A DNA stretch of 8,005 bases. Origin: Solirubrobacterales bacterium. Its GTDB lineage: Bacteria > Actinomycetota > Thermoleophilia > Solirubrobacterales > Solirubrobacteraceae. Of the stretch, positions 1 through 5,999 are shown one piece after another; position 1 is the stretch's first letter, and every line of letters begins with the position of its first letter. The position numbers and the translations under genes are program-made. Below the pieces are notes generated by a model. It saw only the letters and a program-made list of their open reading frames with translations, had not been told where the DNA came from and made no database searches. The stretch spans positions 1 through 8,005 of the forward strand of contig JACRMD010000116.1 in assembly GCA_016215085.1 (NCBI GenBank). The letters run 5' to 3'.

Positions 1-361
1 CCCCCAGGCCTTTCGAGAGAACCTCGTTGCCGATCACCTCGCGGGAGATCCGGATGGCCTGGAGGATCGGGACCCCGCTCCCGAGCATCGTTCCCATCGT
101 CCGGCAGAACCGGGCCACGGCCACCCGGATGTGGAGGTCGCGAACGACCGGCAATCGCAGCTTCGCCGTATCCAGGAGGATTCTTCCTTCGTCTGTCTTG
201 ACATAGAGGCGGATCATGACCACCACCGCGGCAAGACCGGCGAGGAAGACCCACCAGAACCGCGCGGCAATATCGCTCGCGGTGAGAAGCATCTGGGTGG
301 AGGGGGGAAGGCTCTGGCCCAGGTCCATGAAGATCGAGGCGAACTTCGGGACGACATAGAC
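1..361 (-). CDS. Type II secretion / type IV pilus F protein fragment (PilC/GspF), runs off left edge
   Basis: Translating the minus strand from about 361 down to 2 gives 120 codons matching the middle of the inner-membrane platform protein of type II secretion/type IV pilus machines. The piece starts with the end of the first T2SSF domain (YVVPKFASIF, then DLGQSLPPST). A transmembrane helix follows (FWWVFLAGLAAVVVMIRLYV), then the start of the second T2SSF domain (KLRLPVVRDL, RFCRTMGTMLGSGVPILQAI). The N-terminal half is absent; its place is taken, in the same frame, by an HTTM-family membrane protein. The C-terminal end lies beyond the window. Base composition differs from everything to the right: about 63% GC by hand count over 1-360 against about 74% over 361-720. 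Eighteen of 120 codons end in A or T (CTT, GAT, AGA, AAA, GTT and others), against none of the 94 codons just upstream. Family assignment is firm. Whether this is a real gene fusion, a recombined remnant or an assembly chimera cannot be decided from the sequence. Confidence 0.8.
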
Positions 362-1200
362 CAGCAGGACCGCGATGGCCAGGAACGAGAACACCTGCAC
401 CGACGCGGACGCCTCGATCGTGGTGTGGAAGACGACCGCGACCCACACCGCCGCGTAGCGGGTGCGCCGCGACCACAGGCCGGCCGCGATCGCCAGCTCG
501 GTCAGGACGATGGCCTTCGCGGCCACGGTGTGGACGTCGCGGTCGGCGACGACCGAGACCAGCCAGCCCGGCAGCGGGCCCGCCTCCAGGTCCGCGCGGG
601 CGTGCTCGACCCGCATCCACGTGACCGTGCCGCCGAACCAGTCTTGCTCATGCCCGAGGCCGCGTAGATCGCCGAGCACTCGAAGCGCAGGACCCACAGC
701 GGCCAGCCGGGCGCGCGCGGGTCCAGCGGGGGCCGGCCGCGCCGGCGGCGCAGCCACGCGTCGAGCGAGAGCTCGCGGCCGGTCGGCGCGACGGCCAGCA
801 CCGCGAGCACGATGACCAGGTACGCGCGGTTGTTGTGGAAGTGCGTGGTCGAGAGGAACAGGTTGTAGGTGACGATCGCGAACGTCGCGGCCGTGGCCGG
901 CCGCGTGAGGATCCCGAGCGACATCGCGACGGCCGTGACCGCGCCCGCGGTCAGCAGCGCGGTGTAGGCCCCGCGCGGGAGGTCCGGGTACCACGCCGCG
1001 TAGGGCTCCCAGAAGGCGTCGCGGTAGATGCGCCCGTCCCACGCGTCGGCGAGGAACGGCCGCAGGTGCAGCAGGACGATCGGCCCGGCGAGGATCCGCA
1101 GCAGCGACAGCGCGCGCATCGCGACCGGCCGGCCGAGGAGCTCGTCGACCCGCGCGAGCACCTCGCGGGGACGCGGCACGCCGACGACGGCCGCGCTCAT
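362..1200 (-). pseudogene. HTTM-family multi-pass membrane protein, frameshifted and lacking its natural C-terminus
   Basis: The ATG at 1200 overlaps the stop of the upstream gene by four bases (ATGA), which fixes the start. The first 186 residues read MSAAVVGVPRPREVLARVDE and on through several hydrophobic helices. They include the stretches FWEPYAAWYPDLP (63-75) and TTHFHNNRAYL (118-128) and end at SGMSK (182-186), all typical of HTTM (horizontally transferred transmembrane) proteins, a family related to vitamin K-dependent gamma-carboxylases. At 643 the good reading frame changes: DWFGGTVTWMRVEHA and VVFHTTIEASASVQVFSFLA continue the family pattern one frame over. This needs the loss of one base, or 1+3n bases, inside the gene. 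At about 358 the sequence then becomes a PilC/GspF gene instead of an HTTM C-terminus. A hydrophilic RRRRGRPP loop lies at residues 151-158. Biochemical role unknown. It is probably broken, or a sequencing/assembly error. Confidence 0.75.
641..645 (-). other. Frameshift site in the HTTM gene
   Basis: On the minus strand the codons ATG-AGC-AAG end at 643. The family-like continuation GAC-TGG-TTC-GGC-GGC begins at that same base, so the coding frame changes by one. Restoring one G (AAG-GAC-TGG), or a missing stretch of 1+3n bases, gives an uninterrupted HTTM protein. The surrounding bases contain no homopolymer longer than two and no obvious programmed slippage heptamer followed by a stem. Confidence 0.7.
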
Positions 1201-1643
1201 CGCGCCGCCTCGCGCACGCGGCTGCGGAACCGAAGGACCTCGGGCGGGTCCGCGTTGTGCCAGGCGGTGACCGACGCCTCGAGGTAACGCGTCCGCCGGT
1301 CGCGGGGCGTGTGGCCGGCGACCCAGTCCAGCGCCGACCGCAGGAACGCCAGCTGGTTGTCGAGCCCGGCGTCGGCGTGGTGGCGGACCCACGGGTCCGC
1401 GAGCCCGCGGTCGCCCACGAGGTCGTTCCACCGGTAGCCGTCCCACTCCTGGTCGACCGGCACGCGCCGCCCGTCGGCCGTGACGCGCACGACGTCGGCC
1501 CGCCAGGTGCTCGCCTCCGGGAACATCTGGAACCCGAACTCCTTGTGGTCGGCGTGGTAGGCGCGCACCGCGAACGCCGCCTGCGCGACCACGACGGCCG
1601 CGACCACCATCCGCCGCCCGACGACCCTGGCGCGCTCGGTCAC
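1197..1643 (-). CDS. Small membrane-anchored protein of unknown function, partner of HTTM gene
   Basis: This is a 148-residue protein with a GTG start. The start codon shares four bases (GTGA) with the stop of the upstream membrane-protein gene, and its own TGA overlaps the ATG of the HTTM gene (ATGA), so the three genes are very probably translationally coupled. One hydrophobic segment near the N-terminus (about residues 11-28, MVVAAVVVAQAAFAVRAY) would act as a signal anchor. The rest is soluble and rich in Trp, Arg and Asp, with stretches such as KEFGFQMFPEASTW (34-47) and VDQEWDGYRWNDLV (63-76). I do not recognise a named domain. The tight coupling suggests that it works with, or is a subunit of, the HTTM protein. 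An alternative start at Met12 would keep the anchor, but the GTG overlap favours the longer form. Confidence 0.85.
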   Translation of the reverse strand: MTERARVVGRRMVVAAVVVAQAAFAVRAYHADHKEFGFQMFPEASTWRADVVRVTADGRRVPVDQEWDGYRWNDLVGDRGLADPWVRHHADAGLDNQLAFLRSALDWVAGHTPRDRRTRYLEASVTAWHNADPPEVLRFRSRVREAAR

Positions 1644-2425
1644 GTCGCGACCTCCGGGCGCGCGGCGGGCCCCCACCGGTACCAGGCCTCGTACCCGAGC
1701 AGTACGAGCGCCGGCGCGGTGGTGTTGGGCAGCGAGTCGACCACGAGGAAGAGCTGGTTGAAGAGCTCGGCGACGACCAGCATCGCGACCGCGGCGATCG
1801 CCTGGGGCCGGCGCTCGGCCGCCAGCAGCGCCCCGACCAGGCCGGCGACGAAGAAGTCCCCGTAGTCGGTCGCGAAGCCGTCGATGCGCGCGAGCTGGAG
1901 CTGCGGCAGGCCCGCCCCCGGCGCCGCGGCGTCGTAGGCCGCGAACTGCTGGTCGAACCGGTCGCCGAGCACGAACCACGCGTCGAGGGCGGCCATCGCC
2001 ACGACGCCGGCCTTCAGCAGGGTCAGCGGCGCCGCGGCGGCGAGCAGCCGGCCGGCGGTGGCGGTCGACGTGACGACCAGGACGATGCGGGCGATGCGCC
2101 CGAGCGTGCCCTCCGGCGCCGCGACCGCCACCGCGAGCAGCGGGACCACGGCGAGCGCGTACGCCGGCCGCGCGCCGCGGATCGCCCAGCCGAGCGCGAG
2201 CGCCGAGCCCACCGGGACGAGCACCAGCGCGATCCACGTCACGACGTCCGCGCTGGCCTCGGCGAGCGCGATGGCCGCCAGCGTCAGGACGATCGACAGC
2301 GGCGCCAGGAGCGCCCAGCCGCGTCCGCGCAGGCGGTCGAGCGCGTGCGGGATGCCGGCGGCCGGCAGCACGATGCACACCGCCTGGGCCGCGTCGAGCA
2401 GCACCCCGTCGAGCTCGAACCACAT
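1640..2425 (-). CDS. Nine-helix membrane protein, candidate presenilin/signal-peptide-peptidase-like aspartyl protease
   Basis: This 261-residue protein is almost entirely hydrophobic, with nine likely transmembrane segments at roughly 7-26, 36-57, 61-83, 87-104, 112-133, 135-154, 187-203, 207-229 and 235-248. Segment 6 carries a buried Asp (VAMAALDAWFVLG, D148), segment 7 begins TDYGDFF (D190), and segment 9 begins with APAL (PAL 238-240). This is the arrangement known for GxGD intramembrane aspartyl proteases of the presenilin/SPP (A22) family: (Y)D in TM6, GxGD in TM7, PAL in TM9. The D148-D190 and D190-PAL spacings (42 and 48) resemble those of signal peptide peptidase. Deviations are Leu instead of Tyr before the first Asp and Asp187 instead of the first Gly of GxGD. 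The YGDFF string also recalls prepilin peptidases, but the PAL segment and nine-helix layout do not fit that family. The ATG at 2425 has a GAGG about 11 bases upstream. Being a real gene is near certain; protease function is inference. Confidence 0.88.
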   Translation of the reverse strand: MWFELDGVLLDAAQAVCIVLPAAGIPHALDRLRGRGWALLAPLSIVLTLAAIALAEASADVVTWIALVLVPVGSALALGWAIRGARPAYALAVVPLLAVAVAAPEGTLGRIARIVLVVTSTATAGRLLAAAAPLTLLKAGVVAMAALDAWFVLGDRFDQQFAAYDAAAPGAGLPQLQLARIDGFATDYGDFFVAGLVGALLAAERRPQAIAAVAMLVVAELFNQLFLVVDSLPNTTAPALVLLGYEAWYRWGPAARPEVAT

Positions 2426-2476
2426 GCGCTGCGGAGCCTCGCACGTCGCGGCGACGCCGGCCGCAGGTGCGGCGGC

Positions 2477-3211
2477 TCAGAACGGGCAGGGGCGCTGGAT
2501 GACCGTGTTGCGCTCGTCGGACTCGTCGACGCGGTTGTCGGGGTCGACCTCGATGGTGATGGTCTCCCCCGACTGGCAGCGCGGCGCGCGCACGGTGGCC
2601 AGGTCGCGCGTGTCGGGCGCCAGCGGCCCGGCGGACGCCGGCGCCAGGCGGCGGCCGCCGATGGTGAAGACGACGTCGAAGGCGGGCGCGTTGGTGTAGC
2701 CGACGTTGCTCACCACGAGCTCGTAGTCGGCGTTCTCGGGGTCCACGACGCGGCCGCGGAGGCTGCCGGCGACGAGGTTGGCGCGTGGGTCGGGCTGCGA
2801 GCAGACGAGCGTCGTGCGCCGGCGCTCGCGCAGGACCCGGGCCTTCTTGCCGTACCAGCGGAAGCGCACGACCGCGCGGTAGGCGGCCGGCGCGCGCAGG
2901 CGCTCGACGCGCTTGGTGTAGATGAAGCCCGGCCGCCGCGGCTCGGAGCGGTGCCAGACGCCCCAGCCCTCGACGCCGACGCGCTTCCACGGCTCGAAGC
3001 CCACGCGCTGGTAGAGGTCGAAGCGCAGGCCCATCCGCACGGCGCCCTTGATGCGCGGCATCGTCGCGGCGAAGGTGGCCGCGCGCGCGGTCTCGTCCGG
3101 GCCGGACGTGCAGCCGGTCAGGCGCGCCTCGAGCGGCAGCCGGCCGGCGTGGGCCGGCGCCGGCGCCAGGGCCGCGAGCAGGACGATGATGGTGAGCAGC
3201 AGCCGCCGCAT
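2477..3211 (-). CDS. Secreted protein with C-terminal CARDB-like (Ig-fold) domain
   Basis: This 244-residue protein starts at ATG 3211. It has a clear Sec signal peptide: MRRLLLTIIVLLAALAPAPAHA, with likely cleavage after AHA (residues 20-22). The middle part (about 23-145) is basic and rich in Arg and Trp, with no domain I can name. It includes a single Cys (about residue 34) and another before the C-terminal domain. The last ~100 residues look like a CARDB (cell-adhesion-related, Ig-like) domain. They carry ADYELVVSNVGYTNAPAFDV, then VVFTIGGRRL and the family's characteristic closing stretch EVDPDNRVDESDERNTV. It would be exported and act outside the membrane. It lies 51 bases upstream of the presenilin-like gene on the same strand, so it may share a transcript with it. 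The spacer holds a short GC-rich inverted repeat (GCCGCA/TGCGGC, 2460-2473), too short and U-poor to call a terminator. The ribosome site before the ATG is weak (GGAAGCGAAGA). Confidence 0.87.
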   Translation of the reverse strand: MRRLLLTIIVLLAALAPAPAHAGRLPLEARLTGCTSGPDETARAATFAATMPRIKGAVRMGLRFDLYQRVGFEPWKRVGVEGWGVWHRSEPRRPGFIYTKRVERLRAPAAYRAVVRFRWYGKKARVLRERRRTTLVCSQPDPRANLVAGSLRGRVVDPENADYELVVSNVGYTNAPAFDVVFTIGGRRLAPASAGPLAPDTRDLATVRAPRCQSGETITIEVDPDNRVDESDERNTVIQRPCPF

Positions 3212-3245
3212 TCTTCGCTTCCGAACAAGCGTAGGGCGGCGAGGT

Positions 3246-3275
3246 TGCGGCGTCCGCCCGCAGGCGGACGCCGCA
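3246..3275 (-). terminator. Perfect 13-bp GC-rich hairpin after the ETF operon
   Basis: The arms TGCGGCGTCCGCC (3246-3258) and GGCGGACGCCGCA (3263-3275) are exact reverse complements around a four-base loop (CGCA). The hairpin lies 7 bases past the stop codon of the ETF-quinone oxidoreductase gene and before the start of the CARDB gene, so it sits where transcription of the operon should end. No T-run follows on the minus strand, so it is not a classical intrinsic terminator. Stem-only terminators or 3' stabilisers of this sort are common in GC-rich actinobacteria. Confidence 0.6.
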
Positions 3276-3282
3276 CCAGCGC

Positions 3283-5025
3283 TCAGTTGATCTGGTAGAG
3301 CGGGCCGTCGCCACCCTCAGGGGTGGTGAGGCGGCCGCCCTTGGCCGTGATCGCCCCGCACTGCACGCAGTTGGTGTAGTTGACGATCACGTCGACGTTC
3401 CCGCGCTCGGGCGCGTCCTCGGGGATCTCGTACACCCCGGCCGGGCCCATCCACTTCCACGTCTCGGCGATCTCGCGCGGGACGTTCTTGCGGACGCGGA
3501 TGTGGTTCGGGGCGTCGTCACGGGTCGCGTTGCCCGTGATGAACACGCTCGAGAGCTTGTCGAACGTGTACTTGCCGTCGGGCTTGGGATAGCCCTCGGC
3601 GGTCTTGCCCATGAACATCGGCTTGGCGTCGTTGCGGTGCCAGGCCAGCTTGCCCGGGGGCAGCTTGCCCTTCGTGGCGATCGCCAGGTTGACGATCGGC
3701 CCGCCCGCCAGGAACCCCTTCTGGAAGGGCTGGCGGGTGTTGCGCACCTCGTAGAGCTCCTTGCCGATCGAGGACTCCTCGACCGCGTCCTCGTAGGACG
3801 ACAGGTCGGTGGAGCCGCTCCTCAGCGCGGCGTAGATCGCCTCGCCGGCCAGGATCCCGGACTTGATGCAGTGGTGGACGCCCTTGAGCGCCACCGTGTC
3901 GACCATGCCCGCGGAGTCGCCGACCATCAGCGCGCCCGGCATCGTGAGCTTCGGCATCGACCAGTAGCCGCCGCCCGGCAGCGCCTTGGCGCCCCAGGAC
4001 ACGCGCTCGCCGCCCTCGAGGATCTTCCGGACCAGCGGGTGCAGCTTGAACTGCTGCAGCAGGTCGTGGGCCGACGTGGTGGCGTCGGCGTACTCGAGGT
4101 CCACGACGAAGCCGATCGACACGAGGTCGTCGCCCGTCTTGGCGTCCTTCATCGGGTAGATCCAGGTGCCGCCGATCTGCCCGTACTTCGAGCTGATCTT
4201 CAGCGGCCACGGCCCGATGGTGTGGATCAGGCGGTCCAGCGGCTTGGGGACCTTCCAGACCTCCTTGACCCCGAGCTCCCAGACCTGGGGCTCGGCGCCC
4301 TTGGCCAGGTCGAACTCGCGGATCGCGGCGCCGGTCAGGTGGCCCCAGCAGCCCTCGGCCAGCACGGTGTGCTGGGCGGTGACGTCGGTGCCGGGCTCGA
4401 AGTTGCCCAGCGGCTCGCCGTCCTTGCCGCGGCCCTTGTCGCCCGTGCGGACGCCGCGGACGACGCCGTCCTCGACCAGCAGCTGCGTGGCCGCGGTCTC
4501 GGTGAGGATGTACGCGCCGCCCTCCTCGGCCAGCCGCTGCTGGAACCGGGCCAGCGCGGAGACCGAGACGACCTCGTTGCCGTGGTTCTTGAACGGCGGC
4601 GGGGTCGGGATGCGCAGGGCCATCTTGGAGGTCGGCGTCATGTAGACCGCCTCCTTGGTGACCTCGCCGAACGCCCACCCCTCCTTGCGCCAGTCCTCGC
4701 GCGTGTACTCGGGGTAGAGCTCCTGCAGCGGGCCAGGGCGCACGACCGCGCCGGACAGGTTGTGCCCGCCGCAGGTCTTGGCCTTCTCGATGACCGCGAC
4801 CGGGACCTCGCCCAGGCGCTCCATCGTCTCGGGGTCGTCGGCCAGCAGCTGCAGCAGGCGGTTGGCCGTGGCCAGGCCCGCCGTGCCGCCGCCGACGATG
4901 GCGACGCCGACCTCGATCCGCTCGTCCTCGGCGTCGAGCTCGCGCTTGATGAACTCCTGCTGGGGGTTCACCGGGGGCGGGAAGGCGGCGGGAGCCACCT
5001 TCCCGTTGCCGTTCGGACCGGCCAT
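3283..5025 (-). CDS. fixC: Electron transfer flavoprotein:quinone oxidoreductase (FixC-like with FixX-type tail), degenerate cluster site
   Basis: This 580-residue flavoprotein would take electrons from reduced ETF and pass them to membrane quinone. The FAD-binding Rossmann motif is IVGGGTAGLATANRL (43-57). Further family landmarks are KTCGGHNLSGAV (83-94), GGTWIYPMKD (285-294), WGAKALPGGGYWSMPKL (344-360) and GDSAGMVDTVALKGVHHCIK (369-388). The C-terminal tail corresponds to the ferredoxin-like part found as separate FixX in other bacteria and fused in ETF-QO. It keeps the fold markers GPAGVYE (527-533) and PEGGDGPLY (569-577). Of the four cysteines that normally hold a [4Fe-4S] cluster, however, only C553 and C556 (NCVQC) remain: the first position is Gly527 and the third is Ile559. 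The cluster is therefore probably absent or unusual. The ATG at 5025 lies two bases after the etfA stop, so the two are co-translated. The 38-residue Pro-rich N-terminal extension has no assigned role. The symbol reflects family and order, not demonstrated function. Confidence 0.95.
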   Translation of the reverse strand: MAGPNGNGKVAPAAFPPPVNPQQEFIKRELDAEDERIEVGVAIVGGGTAGLATANRLLQLLADDPETMERLGEVPVAVIEKAKTCGGHNLSGAVVRPGPLQELYPEYTREDWRKEGWAFGEVTKEAVYMTPTSKMALRIPTPPPFKNHGNEVVSVSALARFQQRLAEEGGAYILTETAATQLLVEDGVVRGVRTGDKGRGKDGEPLGNFEPGTDVTAQHTVLAEGCWGHLTGAAIREFDLAKGAEPQVWELGVKEVWKVPKPLDRLIHTIGPWPLKISSKYGQIGGTWIYPMKDAKTGDDLVSIGFVVDLEYADATTSAHDLLQQFKLHPLVRKILEGGERVSWGAKALPGGGYWSMPKLTMPGALMVGDSAGMVDTVALKGVHHCIKSGILAGEAIYAALRSGSTDLSSYEDAVEESSIGKELYEVRNTRQPFQKGFLAGGPIVNLAIATKGKLPPGKLAWHRNDAKPMFMGKTAEGYPKPDGKYTFDKLSSVFITGNATRDDAPNHIRVRKNVPREIAETWKWMGPAGVYEIPEDAPERGNVDVIVNYTNCVQCGAITAKGGRLTTPEGGDGPLYQIN

Positions 5026-5027
5026 GG

Positions 5028-5999
5028 CTAGCCCTTGCGGGCCTTCACCGCCTCGGTGAGCTTGGGCAGGATCTTGTTCAGGTCGCCGACGATGCCGAGG
5101 TCGGAGAACTCGAAGATCGGGGCGTTCGCGTCCTTGTTGATCGCCACGATGTTCTCCGAGGACTGCATGCCGACCTTGTGCTGGATCGCGCCGGAGATGC
5201 CCGCGGCGAGGTACAGCTTCGGCGCGACGGTCTTGCCCGTCTGGCCGATCTGCGCCGCGTACGGGTACCAGCCGGCGTCGACCACCGCGCGGGTGGCGGC
5301 GACGGCGGAGTTGCCGCCGAACGCGCCGGCGAGGTCCTCGCAGAGCTGGAAGCCCTCGGCCTTGCCCAGGCCGCGGCCGCCGGCCACGAGGACGTCGGCG
5401 CCCTCGATGTCGACGTCGGCGCCGCGCTGCTCGCCGCGCTGGACCATCGTGGCCTGCTGCGCGTGCGAGGAGAGCTGGACGTCGAGCGTCTCGACCGTCG
5501 CGCTGCCGCCCGACTCGCGGGCCTCGAACGCGTTGAGGCGGCCGATGATGATGCCGCGGTCCTTGTAGCGCGAGGTCGAGATCGACGAGTCGCCCAGGAT
5601 CGGGCGCTCGGCGACGAGCTGGCCGCCGTCGACGTTGACCGCGGTGACCTCCATCGTCACGCCGGCGTTCAGGCGCGCGGCGAGGCCGGCGCCGACCTCG
5701 AAGCCGAGCAGGCCGCCGCCGAAGATGGCGTACTGGTAGTCGCCGGTCTCGAACAGCTTGCCCATGACGTCGACGACCGGCTGGGACAGGCCCTCGGGCG
5801 CCTCGGCCTTGAAGACCTTGGTCGCGCCGAACGCGCCCAGGCCCGCGGCGACGTCGTCGGAGATGCCCTCGCCGACGACGACCGCGTGGGCCTCGCCGCC
5901 GATCTCGCCCGCCAGGCGGGCGGCCTCGGACACGGCGCCGAGCGAGTTCTTGTTGATCGCGCCCTCGTAGTGGAGCGCGTAGACCAGGATGTTGGCCAT
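5028..5999 (-). CDS. etfA: Electron transfer flavoprotein alpha subunit
   Basis: This 323-residue subunit, equivalent to FixB, binds the electron-carrying FAD and pairs with the beta subunit to accept electrons from acyl-CoA dehydrogenases and related flavoenzymes. The start MANILVYALHYEG is chosen because the ATG at 5999 overlaps the etfB stop by one base (TGATG). The N-terminal domain runs to about residue 190 and includes YAIFGGGLLGFEVGAGLAARL (90-110) and AERPILGDSSIS (130-141). The C-terminal FAD domain contains VAGGRGLG (205-212), AVVDAGWYP (238-246), QIGQTGKTVAPKLYLAAGIS (250-269) and GAIQHKVGMQSSENIVAIN (270-288). The last two stretches form the known alpha-subunit signature, with Gln273-His274 near the flavin. 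Length is normal for the family. It lies between etfB and the quinone oxidoreductase gene, the order seen in fixABC(X) operons. Confidence 0.97.
   Translation of the reverse strand: MANILVYALHYEGAINKNSLGAVSEAARLAGEIGGEAHAVVVGEGISDDVAAGLGAFGATKVFKAEAPEGLSQPVVDVMGKLFETGDYQYAIFGGGLLGFEVGAGLAARLNAGVTMEVTAVNVDGGQLVAERPILGDSSISTSRYKDRGIIIGRLNAFEARESGGSATVETLDVQLSSHAQQATMVQRGEQRGADVDIEGADVLVAGGRGLGKAEGFQLCEDLAGAFGGNSAVAATRAVVDAGWYPYAAQIGQTGKTVAPKLYLAAGISGAIQHKVGMQSSENIVAINKDANAPIFEFSDLGIVGDLNKILPKLTEAVKARKG

Noticed and set aside
131..667. 178-codon plus-strand frame at the left end
   Set aside because: Dominated by Asp, Arg, His and Gly repeats and antisense to a clear PilC/GspF and HTTM coding sequence.
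1640..2425. Type IV prepilin peptidase identity for the nine-helix protein, suggested by YGDFF and the PilC/GspF piece nearby
   Set aside because: The usual prepilin peptidase flanking pattern around GxGD and the zinc-binding cysteines are absent, a PAL segment and nine helices fit SPP better, and the PilC/GspF piece appears to be foreign sequence joined at about 358.
2460..2473. GCCGCA/TGCGGC inverted repeat just after the CARDB gene as a terminator
   Set aside because: Six-base arms with a two-base loop and no T-run; such repeats are expected by chance at this GC content.
1197..3314. 705-codon minus-strand reading spanning the CARDB, nine-helix and small anchored protein genes
   Set aside because: Only its last ~148 codons (from GTG 1643) look like protein. 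The upstream part is Arg/Ala/Gly low-complexity in the wrong frame of two better genes.
3502..5031. 509-codon plus-strand open frame antisense to the ETF-quinone oxidoreductase
   Set aside because: It is rich in Arg, Gly, Asp and Val low-complexity runs with no family pattern. It is a by-product of GC-rich third positions opposite a well-supported gene.
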